Position numbers and translations under genes: made by a program. Below are positions 32,501 to 43,000 of a stretch of 64,000 bases of DNA, piece by piece; position 1 is the stretch's first letter; each line of letters begins with the position of its first letter. This stretch comes from Ceratodon purpureus (taxonomy: Eukaryota; Streptophyta; Bryopsida; Pseudoditrichales; Ditrichaceae), in assembly GCA_014871385.1 (NCBI GenBank), contig CM026433.1:11809326-11873325 (forward strand), read 5' to 3'. The notes below the pieces were generated by a model that was not told where the DNA came from, did no database searches, and saw only the letters and a program-made list of their open reading frames with translations.

Positions 32501-32889
32501 TTGGGTTTTCTGTCGTCCGTGTAAGGAAGACCACCTACCCATTTGGATGGGTAGGGCGATAGAGCCTGTTATAACAGAGCCTGGTCCTAATTACGGTAAG
32601 TTCAAGGTTGAATGGTGGACTCCGATGAAGGGCAAGAAGGAAGGTAAGAAGAAGGTTGCGAGAGAGTGCTGGACAAGACGGTGGGAAAGGGAGTTGACTC
32701 TTGCGGAGTGGGTGGAGTGTAAATCCGTTGTATACACTCATAGGACCAAGAAAACTACGCATGAGGGACCCTCAAAGTCCCATCTAATACCCAAAGATGT
32801 TGTGATTGCTGCCATGGCAAACTTCGAATCGCATGGAATCTCGATGAACTGGAATGACGAGGAGGAAGACTAGTCGGCTGCCCGCCGAC

Positions 32890-33500
32890 GATTGTGATCT
32901 TAGCTGTAGAAGATGTAGCAAGTGATGGTTTCCTCTGTAAACGTTATAGTTGAATATTGTAAACACTGTGATTCCTTCGAATAAGAATTGTATTCTACCA
33001 TTGACCCAATACTAGTCATGTATTACGCTTTGTCTTCTATTTGTTGTTCTGATACCTTACTTTTCCTTCTTCGGTGGTCGTCGGCTGTCCGCCGATGCCT
33101 CTATCCATGTTAGATAAGCATCATGAACGGTGACTTTGTGAGGCTGGTCTATATTGTATGGCCTGTGATTTTTACGGTGGACACTGTTACTCTAGTCGGC
33201 TGCCCGCCGACGCTTTCCACAACATTGGTAGAACCACTATGCGCTTTGAGAAACTGGGAAAAAATATTTATCCATTTCATTATATTCTTATCGGAGTACA
33301 ACGGTAGTGTTCCGCCCTTTACATGTTACTTTGTATTGTGTATACATCAGAGATGCCACTACTCCTAAAGCCTCAGTAACAAATACTAACCATGAATTCT
33401 ACAACTATCCGAGTGTGTGAAGCAGCTCTATTGAAAACGAGCTGGACAGTTCTAACACACACTAATTCACCCTAAAGCCAAAAAACCAAAAAGCTGCATA
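32890..33500. other. 3' flank of the transposase gene
   Basis: Contains dyads at 33080 and 33195. No recognisable coding sequence. Confidence 0.4.
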
Positions 33501-33523
33501 TGGTCGCCAACGCCATGAAGCGA

Positions 33524-34045
33524 TCAGTCCTTCGCAGTAGACTTGGCTCGGACAGCACTACACCCAGTATCGACGGATGGATGCACGGATCCAAACGACG
33601 AATACGTGGACTGCGGGCTTGCGTTCCCTCCGCACCACTGATCTTGGCCAGAGCATCGACTTCCAGCACCCTCCAAGTTGTCGTATGCTTCGCCAACAAT
33701 GCGGAGCCACCCTGCCGTTGACATGGTCTGCGTTGACACCTCCCCTGTGTGGCTGAAGTGAACGCTGCCAACACTCTCGGACTCCTCAGACTCCTCGGAC
33801 TCCTCGAATGTCATTGGGAAGGCGATGCCGGAAGCGTCAGCGATCTCCAACAACTCTATGGTGTGAGCAATACTCCAAAACCACACCGCACCTGGCTGCA
33901 GAAGGCGTGTGATGTACTTGAAACGTGGAATGGCGGTGTTGCGAGAACGGGCGACCACCGCCCTATACCATGGCCGGAGCTCCTCGAGGTCAGCCGGTGA
34001 CTCCTGATAACCCAGTGGTCTCACATTGCTACCACGCCTCACCAT
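33524..34045 (-). CDS. hypothetical protein, 173 residues
   Basis: An ATG-initiated frame within element A, on the strand opposite the transposase gene. The N-terminal part is tryptophan-containing and regular (LRPWYRAVVA, GAVWFWSIAHTIELLEIA). It is followed by an acidic run (EESEESEESESV) and a low-complexity tail. No family is recognised. It could be one exon of a cargo gene or a fortuitous frame. Confidence 0.3.
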   Translation of the reverse strand: MVRRGSNVRPLGYQESPADLEELRPWYRAVVARSRNTAIPRFKYITRLLQPGAVWFWSIAHTIELLEIADASGIAFPMTFEESEESEESESVGSVHFSHTGEVSTQTMSTAGWLRIVGEAYDNLEGAGSRCSGQDQWCGGNASPQSTYSSFGSVHPSVDTGCSAVRAKSTAKD

Positions 34046-34219
34046 AACGACAAAATATTGGACAATATGCGACTAACTTCTACAGTATGCGACCTGCTTC
34101 TACAGTATGCGACCTTCTTCTACAGTGGACAGCCGACGAGTTCGTCTAGTAAACTGCTAAACATTCTAGTAATCCACTTCTCTAGGGTTTTCTGGACGAC
34201 TAATTGCCAACGTCGACCT

Positions 34220-34510
34220 AGTCTAGTAGCCCCTACTCCCCTACTCGGCTGGTAGCCGACTAGGACTAGCCTACTCATCATTTGCATTATTAGGACTAGG
34301 ACTTATTTACTCATCATTAGGACTAGTAGCCCCTACTCTCCTACTCGGCTGGTAGCCGACTAGGACTGGCTTACTCATCATTTGCATCATTAGGACTAGG
34401 ACTTATTTACTCATCATTAGGACTAGTAGCCCCTACTCTCCTACTCGGCTGATAGCCGACTAGGACTAGCTTACTCATCATTTTTATCACTAGGACTAGG
34501 ACTTATTTCC
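34220..34510. repeat. 100-bp tandem repeat, three units
   Basis: Units repeat at exactly 100 bp, each with a degenerate dyad (CTCGGCTGGTAGCCGAC at 34244 and 34344, one change at 34444) between TAGCCCCTACTC and GACTAGGACT, plus AGGACTAGGACTTATTTACTCATCAT. No ORF. Confidence 0.85.
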
Positions 34511-34800
34511 TCATCATCTTTATATGTATTTCAGATTCCAGAGGTCGGTTCAGTGAGGAAGAGGTTGGCTCTCCTAGTCGGCGGCCAGCAGACTACAAAG
34601 GACTTCCATTCGTTGTGACCGTGAATACTGTTCATTCTAAACGACGACTCCGGAGTCCTCACAGACGGACACCCCAATGTGAGATGCCTGGCAGTCGTGT
34701 CCACTCAGCGGGTCGCCGACGATCTTCCCTTCACCCGCTTCACTTCACAGATCCACATTTTGCAGAGCAAGTATTTCCTTTTATTAGAACAGATAGATTT

Positions 34801-34862
34801 CTAAGGATAGGGTTTCTAGGGTTTAGGGTTTCTAGGGTTTAGGGTTTCTAGGGTTTAGGGTT
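34801..34862. repeat. telomere-like TTTAGGG repeats
   Basis: About three units of GGGTTTCTAGGGTTTA, a variant of the plant telomere repeat TTTAGGG. It lies at the right margin of the dyad-bearing core, about 210 bp from the inverted arm. Confidence 0.75.
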
Positions 34863-35075
34863 CTCAGTCAGCCACTCGCCGAGAGATTCGGCCATGACAG
34901 TGGGACTGGGATGTCCTCTATTCAACATTATAATAAATTCACTCAAATGATTTTATCCCTTGTAAACGGAATGCATTTTTTCATAAATATTTGACATCTT
35001 TGTCTTTAAATTTGAGGGATAACACATGAATTGGACGTCTACTGATGATGCAAAGTAGTCCATAATTGAGCGTTT

Positions 35076-36313
35076 TGTCCATAATTACTTAAATACCCCT
35101 TTCGAGTTCTCCTTTACTTTTCTTACCTAACGAAATAATGTCTTCAAATAAAAGAATATTATTTTTTATTAGCTTCTCATTACCTTTTAAGTTGTACCCC
35201 CCATCGTATACCTCCCTCTTCTATAGGCCCATGGGCCATAATTTCATTTCCAAAACAAATGTAATCTTCCTTCTAGACATTGGGATTATGTTTGCAAACC
35301 ATAGTAGAGCACCAACAATTGAACGGCATAAATATCTCCTTCTAAAGTATACCCCAACATCAAGGCGGATCCCACAATCCCGATTACAAAATCTTTTGGA
35401 CATTTTCCATGATTTCAGGGATATGTCTCAAGTTTCTAATTTGGTAAAGATTTTGTTTTTAGAATATCTAGAAATAGAATTTTTTTTGTCAAAGTTGGAC
35501 GAGGGGAGGAGGCGAGGGGAGGCCGTCTCTAGAGAAAACCCAAGAGAAGAAGGAAGGCCTTGCGAGACCCCGCCTCCAAGCGGACCGGGGGCCGTCTCCG
35601 CGGCCGTCAGCGGGGTCGGCCCCCCCCCGTCTCCGCCGACGGCCGACCCCTCAACTCCCCGAAATCTCCAAATTTCCGTAACTTCTTCAAAACTTGTCCA
35701 AATTGGACTTATGAGATGTTTTTTGGCATCTACAGGAAATGTAGATGCCAAAAAACACCTCATAAGCCCAATTTGGATTTTAAGATTCGGGTTTTTTTTC
35801 TTTAATTTGCGGCCGTCGCCGGGGACGGCTGGCCGTCTCCACGGCCGTCAGGGGGGACGGCCTCACAACTCCCCGAAATCTATAAATTCCCGTAACTTCT
35901 TCAAAACTTGTCCACATTGGACTTATGAGATTTTTTTTGGCATCTACAAGAAATGTAGATGCCAAAAAACACCTCATAAACTTGATTTGGATACGTTTTG
36001 AAGAAGTTATGAAGATTTTAAGATTCGGGATTTATTTTTTTAATTTGCGGTCGTCTCCGCGGCCGTCGCCGGGGACGGCCCTTTCTCCGCGGCGACGGGA
36101 AGGGGCCGTCGCCGGGGACGGCCCCTTCCACCGCGGCGACGGCCGCTTTCTCCTCCCGCAACCCCTCCCCCGCGTTCAATGTGTGGTTTCACCCGGGGGT
36201 GAAACCTGTGCGGGTGAATTTTTTTTTCTAAGTCACAGGACGTCCTGTGGCGCTGGCGGACGTCTGCGGACGTCCCCACGTCCCGAGCGTCCCGGACGTC
36301 CATGACAACCCTG
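35076..36313. repeat. right inverted arm of element A
   Basis: Inverse copy of the left arm. Its inner part (to about 35510) is nearly identical to 10757-11163 and lacks the 1755-bp insert. The middle has GGCCGTC blocks, including palindromes such as GGCCGTC-N6-GACGGCC near 36107. The hairpin unit is duplicated here (35698-35776, 35912-35990). The outer end has GACGTCC repeats and the terminus CATGACAACCCTG. An ORF of 287 codons over the arm (35138-36001) is not supported as a gene because it runs through the hairpins. Confidence 0.8.
35698..35990. repeat. two palindromic hairpins in right arm
   Basis: 35698-35776 and 35912-35990 each fold on GGCATCTAC / GTAGATGCC with outer arms CCAAATTGG or CCACATTGG. 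They are tandem relatives of the single left-arm hairpin at 10482-10568. Confidence 0.75.
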
Positions 36314-36321
36314 CTTTAACA
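36314..36321. repeat. right target duplication of element A (CTTTAACA)
   Basis: Follows the right terminus ...CAACCCTG directly. Seven of eight positions match 9709-9716. Confidence 0.6.
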
Positions 36322-37646
36322 TTACCACAGGTTTGCCCTGGAGAACTTTTTTATTTTTGGAAAAAATAAGGTTCTCCTCTTGAAGAACTGAATTTCTCAA
36401 ATTTGTTTTCTCAAATTCGTTTTCTAACAAAAAAATTTGTATAATCGCCTACAGTCGAAAAGCCTCACAACTGCCAATTTCCAAAACCCCTCAAAAATGG
36501 CTTTTTTCAATACAAGGTGTAAGTATTCAAGTTTTTATATATTTTGCGGGGAGATAACCGTCAGATCTAGTACCTGTAACCTTACTTGTGCACATACATG
36601 GAGTCCAAATCTTAGATTCAAAATCCATATAGTTTGAGAGATAGTAATGTTCAAAGTTGGAAAAAAAAAAATCATTCTTATTAAATAATGGGTTTGAAGT
36701 GTTTCGTGAGCCAATCAAATCAATCTTAAAAGTAATTTTGACTTGACGTGGCTCTTCAAATTCTTGTTCTTAGGTGGGTTAGGAATATGTCCATGCCTTT
36801 TTTACCCTCATACAACCTATAAAACCTAAAAAAATGCTTGATTTTTCACATGGAGGTATGCTGAAATTCAAATACAAAAGCTAGTCTTTGATAGCAAAAA
36901 AGCCGTATAGAGAAATATCGGATAAAAATTTCGAGAGGTGAGATCATCCGTTGAAATTTTATTTACATATACCAAAAAAAAAACTTGAAAAAGAAAAGTT
37001 AAATCTCAATTTTTAAATTTTAGAAGTTTCTGTCATCTACTTAATTTTGGGCAGTTTTTGAGGGTAAATGAGCATATATATACTCCAATTAAGGGCAGAT
37101 TTCAGCATGCCCTAATAGTGTTTTCAATCTCTGACTGCAAATATCTCCTAAATTATGGGGAATTTTGAAGCAGGAATGGTCTTGTTGGAAAGGTATGGAA
37201 AAACTCCACAATCCACAATAAAAACTCAACTTCATGCAATTTATATTTAGTATCTAAGAGCCTAATTAAAGTCAAATCAACCTTATTAGGGTTGTTTTTG
37301 ACTTTAGGAATTAAATGACTGAAAAATAGCAAAATCTTGTAAAATGGCTGAAATGGATCTTATGCAGGTTTCTATCAGCTTAAATTTAAACGCTATTTTT
37401 TTTAAAACATTTGTGGATGTAATGGGTTTAAAGAGCTTCAACAAAATATATTAAATATTATCTTTAGACCTCTAGAAAAGATGTTATGTTCTTTTGAATT
37501 AATTTTATTGGACTAAGAGCAATCCCAAAAAATTTGTTAATTGGATTTTCTACCTTTGAGATCTTTTATACAAATAATTTAATTTTATCAAAATTTTCAA
37601 CCTTGGATAATGTGGAAAATTTTGGTCCATATAGAGTCAAACATTA
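36322..37646. other. AT-rich DNA right of element A
   Basis: The first 130 bp resemble the tail of the dispersed repeat seen at 153-560 and 4783-5210, so element A seems to have inserted into a third copy. No gene recognised in the rest. Confidence 0.5.
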
Positions 37647-37953
37647 GGGAAATATGGGGCCTGCAATGGGCCTTGTAAGACATCCCGAAGGTAGGTGAAC
37701 TTGCTGCCCACGCATGCCTCTCTAAGTAATCTCATTGGTGGATATCCTGCCCGCTGACAACACAATCCACTACTATCCAATGGGGTGACAGCAATGGCAC
37801 ACGCCTTCGCTGCCAGCAATTGGCTGGACCCTCCAAACGCCAATTTGGCGACCTGCTGGCACTATTGGTGCCAGCGGATAAAGTGCACGGGCATGGCCAA
37901 ATTTTGAGGCACTTGGGAAACCCAAAGGCCCATTGCAAACCCCATATTTCCCC
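37647..37953. mobile_element. TA-flanked MITE, copy 2
   Basis: Same-orientation relative of 3117-3537: it opens GGGAAATATGGGGCC and closes with the inverted end, bounded by TA. It is about 110 bp shorter, having one instead of two GTCCAATGGGGTGACAGCA-type units. Confidence 0.65.
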
Positions 37954-39902
37954 TAATGGTTTTCTCACCCTTTTCAATTAGGATGTAAGAATAATTCTTT
38001 TGTTTCACAAAAACTAAAGATTTTGGATTTTGATTTTTCCTTACTTGATACTTAGACATAAATACTTGTATTGATAGTGTGGATTCAAATTCCAAAAGAA
38101 ATAACATGAAGGAAAAAATGTGTATTAATAAGTTATGAACCCATGTCCATTTCATATAATTTGTTTTACAATGTTGTACACCCGTTCAAAATTGGTGTAC
38201 GAAAAGCTAACATCTTGTACACCAAACTAGTATAAAATTTGAACTCTATATTGTGCAAAATTTTGTCACATGGAAGAAATTCAAAACTTGTTGATCATGT
38301 TTGTGTATAATAGATAAAATAGAATTTAATTACTTGATAATTTGTAATCTTTTAAACCTGATTGTCAAATTTTATAAACTTTTTTGTGCATGATAGTCAA
38401 GTAGTCTTAAGCAAAAATTGTTCAACTAAAGATGTACAGAATGCTTTCATTTTGGCTATTTTACTTTTTGCTTTGGAAGTGACAATTTTGTAATGTTTTT
38501 GGTGAGAAATGATCAATCAGGAATTTTAGAGACTAAGATTCTAGCCAAAAACTCTGGTCATGGAATGCAAGGAACCAAAAAACTGAATATTTCAAGAAAA
38601 TATATACATACAATTAAACAATCTGTACTTTGATTCTTTTTAATGATCTTTTTTTTAACTTTGTTGTTCTTGTTATTATCATAGCTTTTTTTGTGGATTG
38701 TGACACTATTTCTAGTTTAACACCAAAACTTCGGACTTCACCTCATTATAACTTCCTTGCTTCAAGTATGGAACCACATGCTTACAATTTACAATGCTCT
38801 CATACCAGAAATCAGTGTAACCACTTGTGTCTTTGGATTGGAACCCATGTTTTTTGGTGTAACCCAATCCTTAGGCCAAGACCATGACCGTGACCAAGGA
38901 GAAAATAAAATACAGCCTCACTTCAAGAGGTTTGTACAGTAAACCAAATACTTGTGGCGTATGCACCATTTGCTTAGAAAAGTAAATAAATAAATATTTT
39001 TTAAAAAAAACTTAAAAATCAATAAATAAAAAAAATACTTATGGCACCACACCCAATGGTTTAGCGAATAATTCCTATTATTGATTGATTGGATGAAACT
39101 GCTACAGTAATCTGGTGATCAACAGTGCAAGATTGGATGGCACAGCCTACAATCAAATCTGTTAAACAAATGCTAGAATCCAGATTATATTTTTATAAGT
39201 ATTAAGGTTCACTTGACGAAACTTAAGTGAACAGTTATGTCATGCACAAGTCAACAAGCTGATAATAGAATTTAGAATTGTAGGCTCGCCACTTGATCTG
39301 CCACTACAAACTGCCCAATGGCCCACTCAGAATAAAATATTCAAAATAAGCCCCACTGGTGGGACACATGGCACAATGTCGCTTGATCTTGCAGATTTGG
39401 AGCCATTTCAATTGTTGGGGAAAATCGCCACTCAAACCATTTCAAAGATGGTTGGGGTGTCCACCGTATGCTTTGTTTTGTTTTGTTTTTTTTTGGATTG
39501 AAATGGATTTTTTTTAATTTTAATTTTAATTTTTTTTGTGGGACAGAAATGGTGAAATTCCACTGCCAAAAAAAAAAAAAAAGTACATCACCGCCTCAAA
39601 CCAGGCAAAGAAGACCTCACCGGCGAGAACGCTTTGAATTCAAATGGATGTTTTGTAGCCAGACGGGGTTTGCCTCTCTCAGTTCTGCGGCGGTGTGTAT
39701 TTTACTCTTTATGCACGGTGTGTATTTTACTCTTTATGCAGTGGAATTTTCACCATTTGACTCAAAATAAATAAATAAATAATTAAAGATACGGATTTTT
39801 TATTTTGTGGGGAAGCAGATGGTGAATTTATTCCACATCAAAGTCAAAACAAATGCAACGAAGCAAATGCAAGGCTTGCTGGCCCAAATACCAGTTTCTG
39901 AA
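37954..39902. other. AT-rich intergenic DNA
   Basis: No gene recognised. There is a 23-bp direct repeat (GTGTATTTTACTCTTTATGCA, about 39696-39741) and several homopolymer runs. Confidence 0.5.
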
Positions 39903-39917
39903 GTCCACCATATGTTT
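39903..39917. repeat. LINE target duplication, left copy
   Basis: GTCCACCATATGTTT, identical to 46591-46605. Confidence 0.9.
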
Positions 39918-40034
39918 TTTTTTTTTTTTTTTGAAGACACGTAACACTTTAATATTACTGCAAAGAAGGTAACAAAAGAACTGCCAAGGGAACCATCGTT
40001 CCCTGGTCTTGAGGGGGGCCAGAACTCTGAGAAA

Positions 40035-43000
40035 CTAAAACAAAAACACGTCTGCAGGGCGGGTGACGATCCAATTGACCGTCAGATCATTGCGGTAACC
40101 TAAGAGAGTTGAAAACATCCACAGATTGTCGAACTTGGTGAGAATCCCGCCGGCATCACGAGGACGTCGTCGTAGAGCGCGCAAAGCCTTGAACCAGGCC
40201 ACGCGTCCGGCGTCGACCAGCGCGTCCCAAATGGCTTGTTGGAGGCGGGGCCCGGGCCAATCTTCATCGGCGAAGACGCGAGCGTTACGCGCAATCCACG
40301 ATTGCCAGAGGACAGCCCCGCGAAGCACAGACCAGATGTGTCGAAGCCATCGAAGGGGTCGAGGCCAGGGGACCCCGAACACGCAAGTGCGCCAGCGCAT
40401 TCGCTGGTAGGGGCCGAACCCACCGCCGCAGAAGCGATGGATGATGGCCTGGGCGTAGCCCCACAGGCTGAAGACGCGAGGGCAATCATGGAAACGATGA
40501 AGAATCGATTCCTCATCAGCGCGGGGGCAGACCGGACAGTTGGTGGAGATAGCTGCAGATGCACGATGGCGCCATACGTTAACAGCCACGGCTTTATGGA
40601 TGACGGACCAGAGAAAAGCGCACTCCTTCCGGGGGCGAACGGTCGTCCAGGTCTCTTTCCAGTCCGGACGGAACCTGGCCGGCACCAGGCCGGGTCCCCA
40701 CTTAACTGCAATCGGAAGATTGAGGGAAGTGCGGGGGTTCAAATAGTGTCTACCCTTCCGGGCTGTATAGGTAAGTAATTTGGATTTATCCGGCCAAAGC
40801 CATCGGTTGGGATCGAAATCCAACTTGGCCGTGGGGGCAACGTAGAGGAAGATCGGGTCCTTGTCTTGGCCGCGGAGAATAGAGGCAACGCAAACCTGCC
40901 GGACGAACCCTGCAAGATGTAGGCGAGGCCGGGGAACGCCAGGGGGCGTATCAGGGTGGAGCTGGCGGGACTGGTTGCCGACGCGGAACCTCGGGACCGC
41001 AGGAGGGAGATCAATGACAATTCGATCGCCGTGTGCCAAGGGTCGGAACTGAGGGGTAGCTTGGCAAACGATTGCGGGGAGCAGATCGTCGAGTTGGGTG
41101 AATATGCCGAGCCAAGCCTTGGGCTCAAGGGGAGTGGGCAAACGCCGCAGCAGCCGAAGCCAATGGGGTGGCATGTGTCGGCGGAGGGCATTGATCATCG
41201 GGCGGTCCTCGTCTGTCAGGGTGAAGGCTCGACGAAGCGCGTCCCAAGATCTGAAACAGCGGGCCTCGGCATTCCACAGATCGCCGATTGTACGAAGACC
41301 GCGGTTGAAAAGGAGGCGACCGCGGGAGAGAGAGAAACCAAAATTCCCACCAATGAATGTGGAGGCCCACCATAAGCTGGTAGCACGAACTTCGTCGCTA
41401 GTGGTGGGATCTGTCGGGGTGGCACACTTCACCAACTTGCGCCACGCTTCGATGACCTTGACCCCGATACGAGAGCCACGGGGAGACGTAGCGCCCGGCA
41501 CCATAATCCAATTCAGTGAGGGCTGCCAACGCCCACCTCGACGCGCCGGATTGCATTGATCGAGCCGGTGGCGCAGGAGAACTTTGAGGTTGGAGGTACC
41601 AGGTTGCAAACTGTGGATTAGCCACTTGCCCATCAAGGCTTCAGTGGTGAGTTCGGGATCGAGGAGCGACAAGCCTCCATACGCCCGAGGGAGGCAGTAG
41701 TCCTCCCAGCGGACCCGGGCTCGACAGTTCGTGTCTGACCCGGACCAGAGATAGTTGCGAAGCAAGCGCCGGGCGGATCGTAGCGCTCCACGAGAGCCGC
41801 CCCACACCGAAGTGAAATACCACAAAGTGGATGACAAAACGGAGTTAACGATTGTGACGCGGCCGGCGAGACTCAAGTGTTGAGTGCGCCAAAAGGCGAG
41901 CTTGCGGTTGATCTTCGCGAGAAGGAAAGCATCCACGTCCGCTGTGGCCAGGTTAATCCCGAAAGGGGTCCCTAGGAGTTTTGAAAGCGCGCGATCCTCC
42001 GCCCAAACACAGTCAAAGTCGCGGGTCCAATCGGGGGGCCTATCCCGAGAAAACCAGTACGCCACAGACTTCGTCCAGTTGACGCGGAGGCCAGACGCTA
42101 GTTTGAACCGGTCGAGGAGGGAAACCAAGGCACGGAGATTAGCTGCAGTGCCGGCAATGGAAAAACTCGTATCGTCCGCGTACTGCGAAACGAGTTGTTG
42201 GAGCAGGCCGCCAGGAAGAGAGATCCCCATGAGGTCGCCAGCGGCTTGCGCCGCGACGCTAGCTGCATGCAGAGCCTCGCCTATCACGAGGAAGAGGTAG
42301 GGTGCCAAAGGGCACCCTTGCCTCACCCCACGGCAGATGGGGAAGGAGGCTGTCAGCTGATTATTGACGGACACCGACGCAGTGGCGTCGACGAGCAGCA
42401 TGCGGGTCAGGCGGAGGAAAGGCTCCGGAATGCCCAGTTTCAGCATGACATTGAACAGAAAGGTCCAATCAACTGAGTCATAAGCTTTTGTGAAGTCTAA
42501 CTTGAGGAAGACAAGGTTTTGGTTGGATTGGGAGGCCCAGTTGATGGTTTCCGCCTGCAGGAGTACATTATCAAGAATGTACCGACGGGGTAGAAATGCC
42601 GATTGTTCGGGGCTGATCACCTCCATAAGAACTTCCTGCATGCGGAGCTGCATGGCTTTGGCCACGACTTTGTAAGACGAGTTGAGCAGCGTAATAGGGC
42701 GCCAATTGGCCAATTGCTGAAGATCGCCATCTTTGGGGAGGAGGACAATGACCCCGCTAGTCATGCCAGGGGGGAAGTGACCATTCTCGATGGAAGTGTG
42801 TACCATGGCGGTGAAATCCTCCCCGAGGAAGGACCAACACTCCTGGAAGAATTCAGCTATGACACCATCGGGGCCCGGGCTGCGACTCTTCGCCAACTTA
42901 CTGCATGCATCATGCAATTCGGTGTTTGTGAATGGGCGAGAAAGGGTGGCGATCATGGGCTCCGTGAGCTTGGGGTGTAGATGAGACAGAATTTCCTCCT

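Larger units (their letters stand above)
22701..32873 (+). pseudogene. DUF7869-type transposase gene, broken by a retrotransposon and a stop codon
   Basis: Coding parts are 22701-23260, 29523-30735 and 30861-32873. Removing the retrotransposon with one GCTTT duplication keeps the frame, and a 125-nt GT-AG intron (30736-30860) holds one dyad (30797). The chain is 1261 codons with one in-frame TGA at 30307 (codon 449). The C-terminal third has the DUF7869 signature: CIIHDKMDTSKTAIP (Asp 690/693), LYLQLDNSAKDNKN (Asp 822) and VGHTHEDIDAHFS (Glu 861, Asp 862/864). That is an arrangement of acidic residues like a DDE/RNase-H-type transposase. A Cys-rich motif (KRCCKDRCC) precedes the TGA, as is usual for this family. 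Two dyads are read in frame as VGCPPT (23016, 29635), and the stop codon TAG abuts a dyad at 32873. Element A therefore cannot move itself now. Confidence 0.7.
12985..34883. repeat. dispersed 17-bp dyad GTCGGC-N5-GCCGAC (about 34 copies)
   Basis: Consensus GTCGGC-KGNCM-GCCGAC. First bases of copies seen: 12985, 13210, 13431, 14274, 14508, 15414, 15799, 16677, 17267, 18117, 19577, 21078, 21119, 21192, 21270, 21348, 21422, 21496, 21570, 21643, 22585, 22663, 23016, 29635, 30797, 32873, 33080, 33195, 34244, 34344, 34444, 34577, 34704 and 34867. Most have both perfect arms; the outermost ones (12985 and 34244 onward) are degenerate. Half-sites cluster at 21690-21810 and 22515-22650. None was found in the retrotransposon (23261-29517) or outside element A, so the motif belongs to this element. 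The symmetry with a free central base suggests a site for a dimeric DNA-binding protein. GCCGAC is also the core of the plant DRE/CRT element. Confidence 0.9.
9717..36313. mobile_element. element A: ~26.6-kb composite DNA transposon with cargo
   Basis: The left end reads AAGGGTTGTT and the right end, inverted, CAGGGTTGTC. Both are followed within about 20 bp by GTCCG/GACGTCC repeats, and an 8-bp near-perfect duplication flanks them. Inside the ends lie inverted arms (9717-11163 plus 12919-12948 against 35076-36313), nearly identical in their inner parts. The core carries a ParB/methylase-like gene, three FCP1-like loci, a DUF7869-type transposase gene and about 34 copies of a 17-bp dyad. A Ty3 retrotransposon (6.26 kb) and a 1.75-kb element have inserted, so the original was about 18.6 kb. 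CAGGG-type ends and 8-bp duplications suggest hAT, whereas the only transposase-like gene inside is DUF7869-like. It may therefore be one element, or a core nested in an older fold-back hAT element. Confidence 0.6.

Noticed and set aside
35138-36001. 287-codon frame in the right arm (and its left-arm counterpart 10552-11166)
   Set aside because: It runs through palindromic hairpins and GGCCGTC blocks in a terminal arm. Similarity between arms reflects DNA duplication, not a conserved protein.
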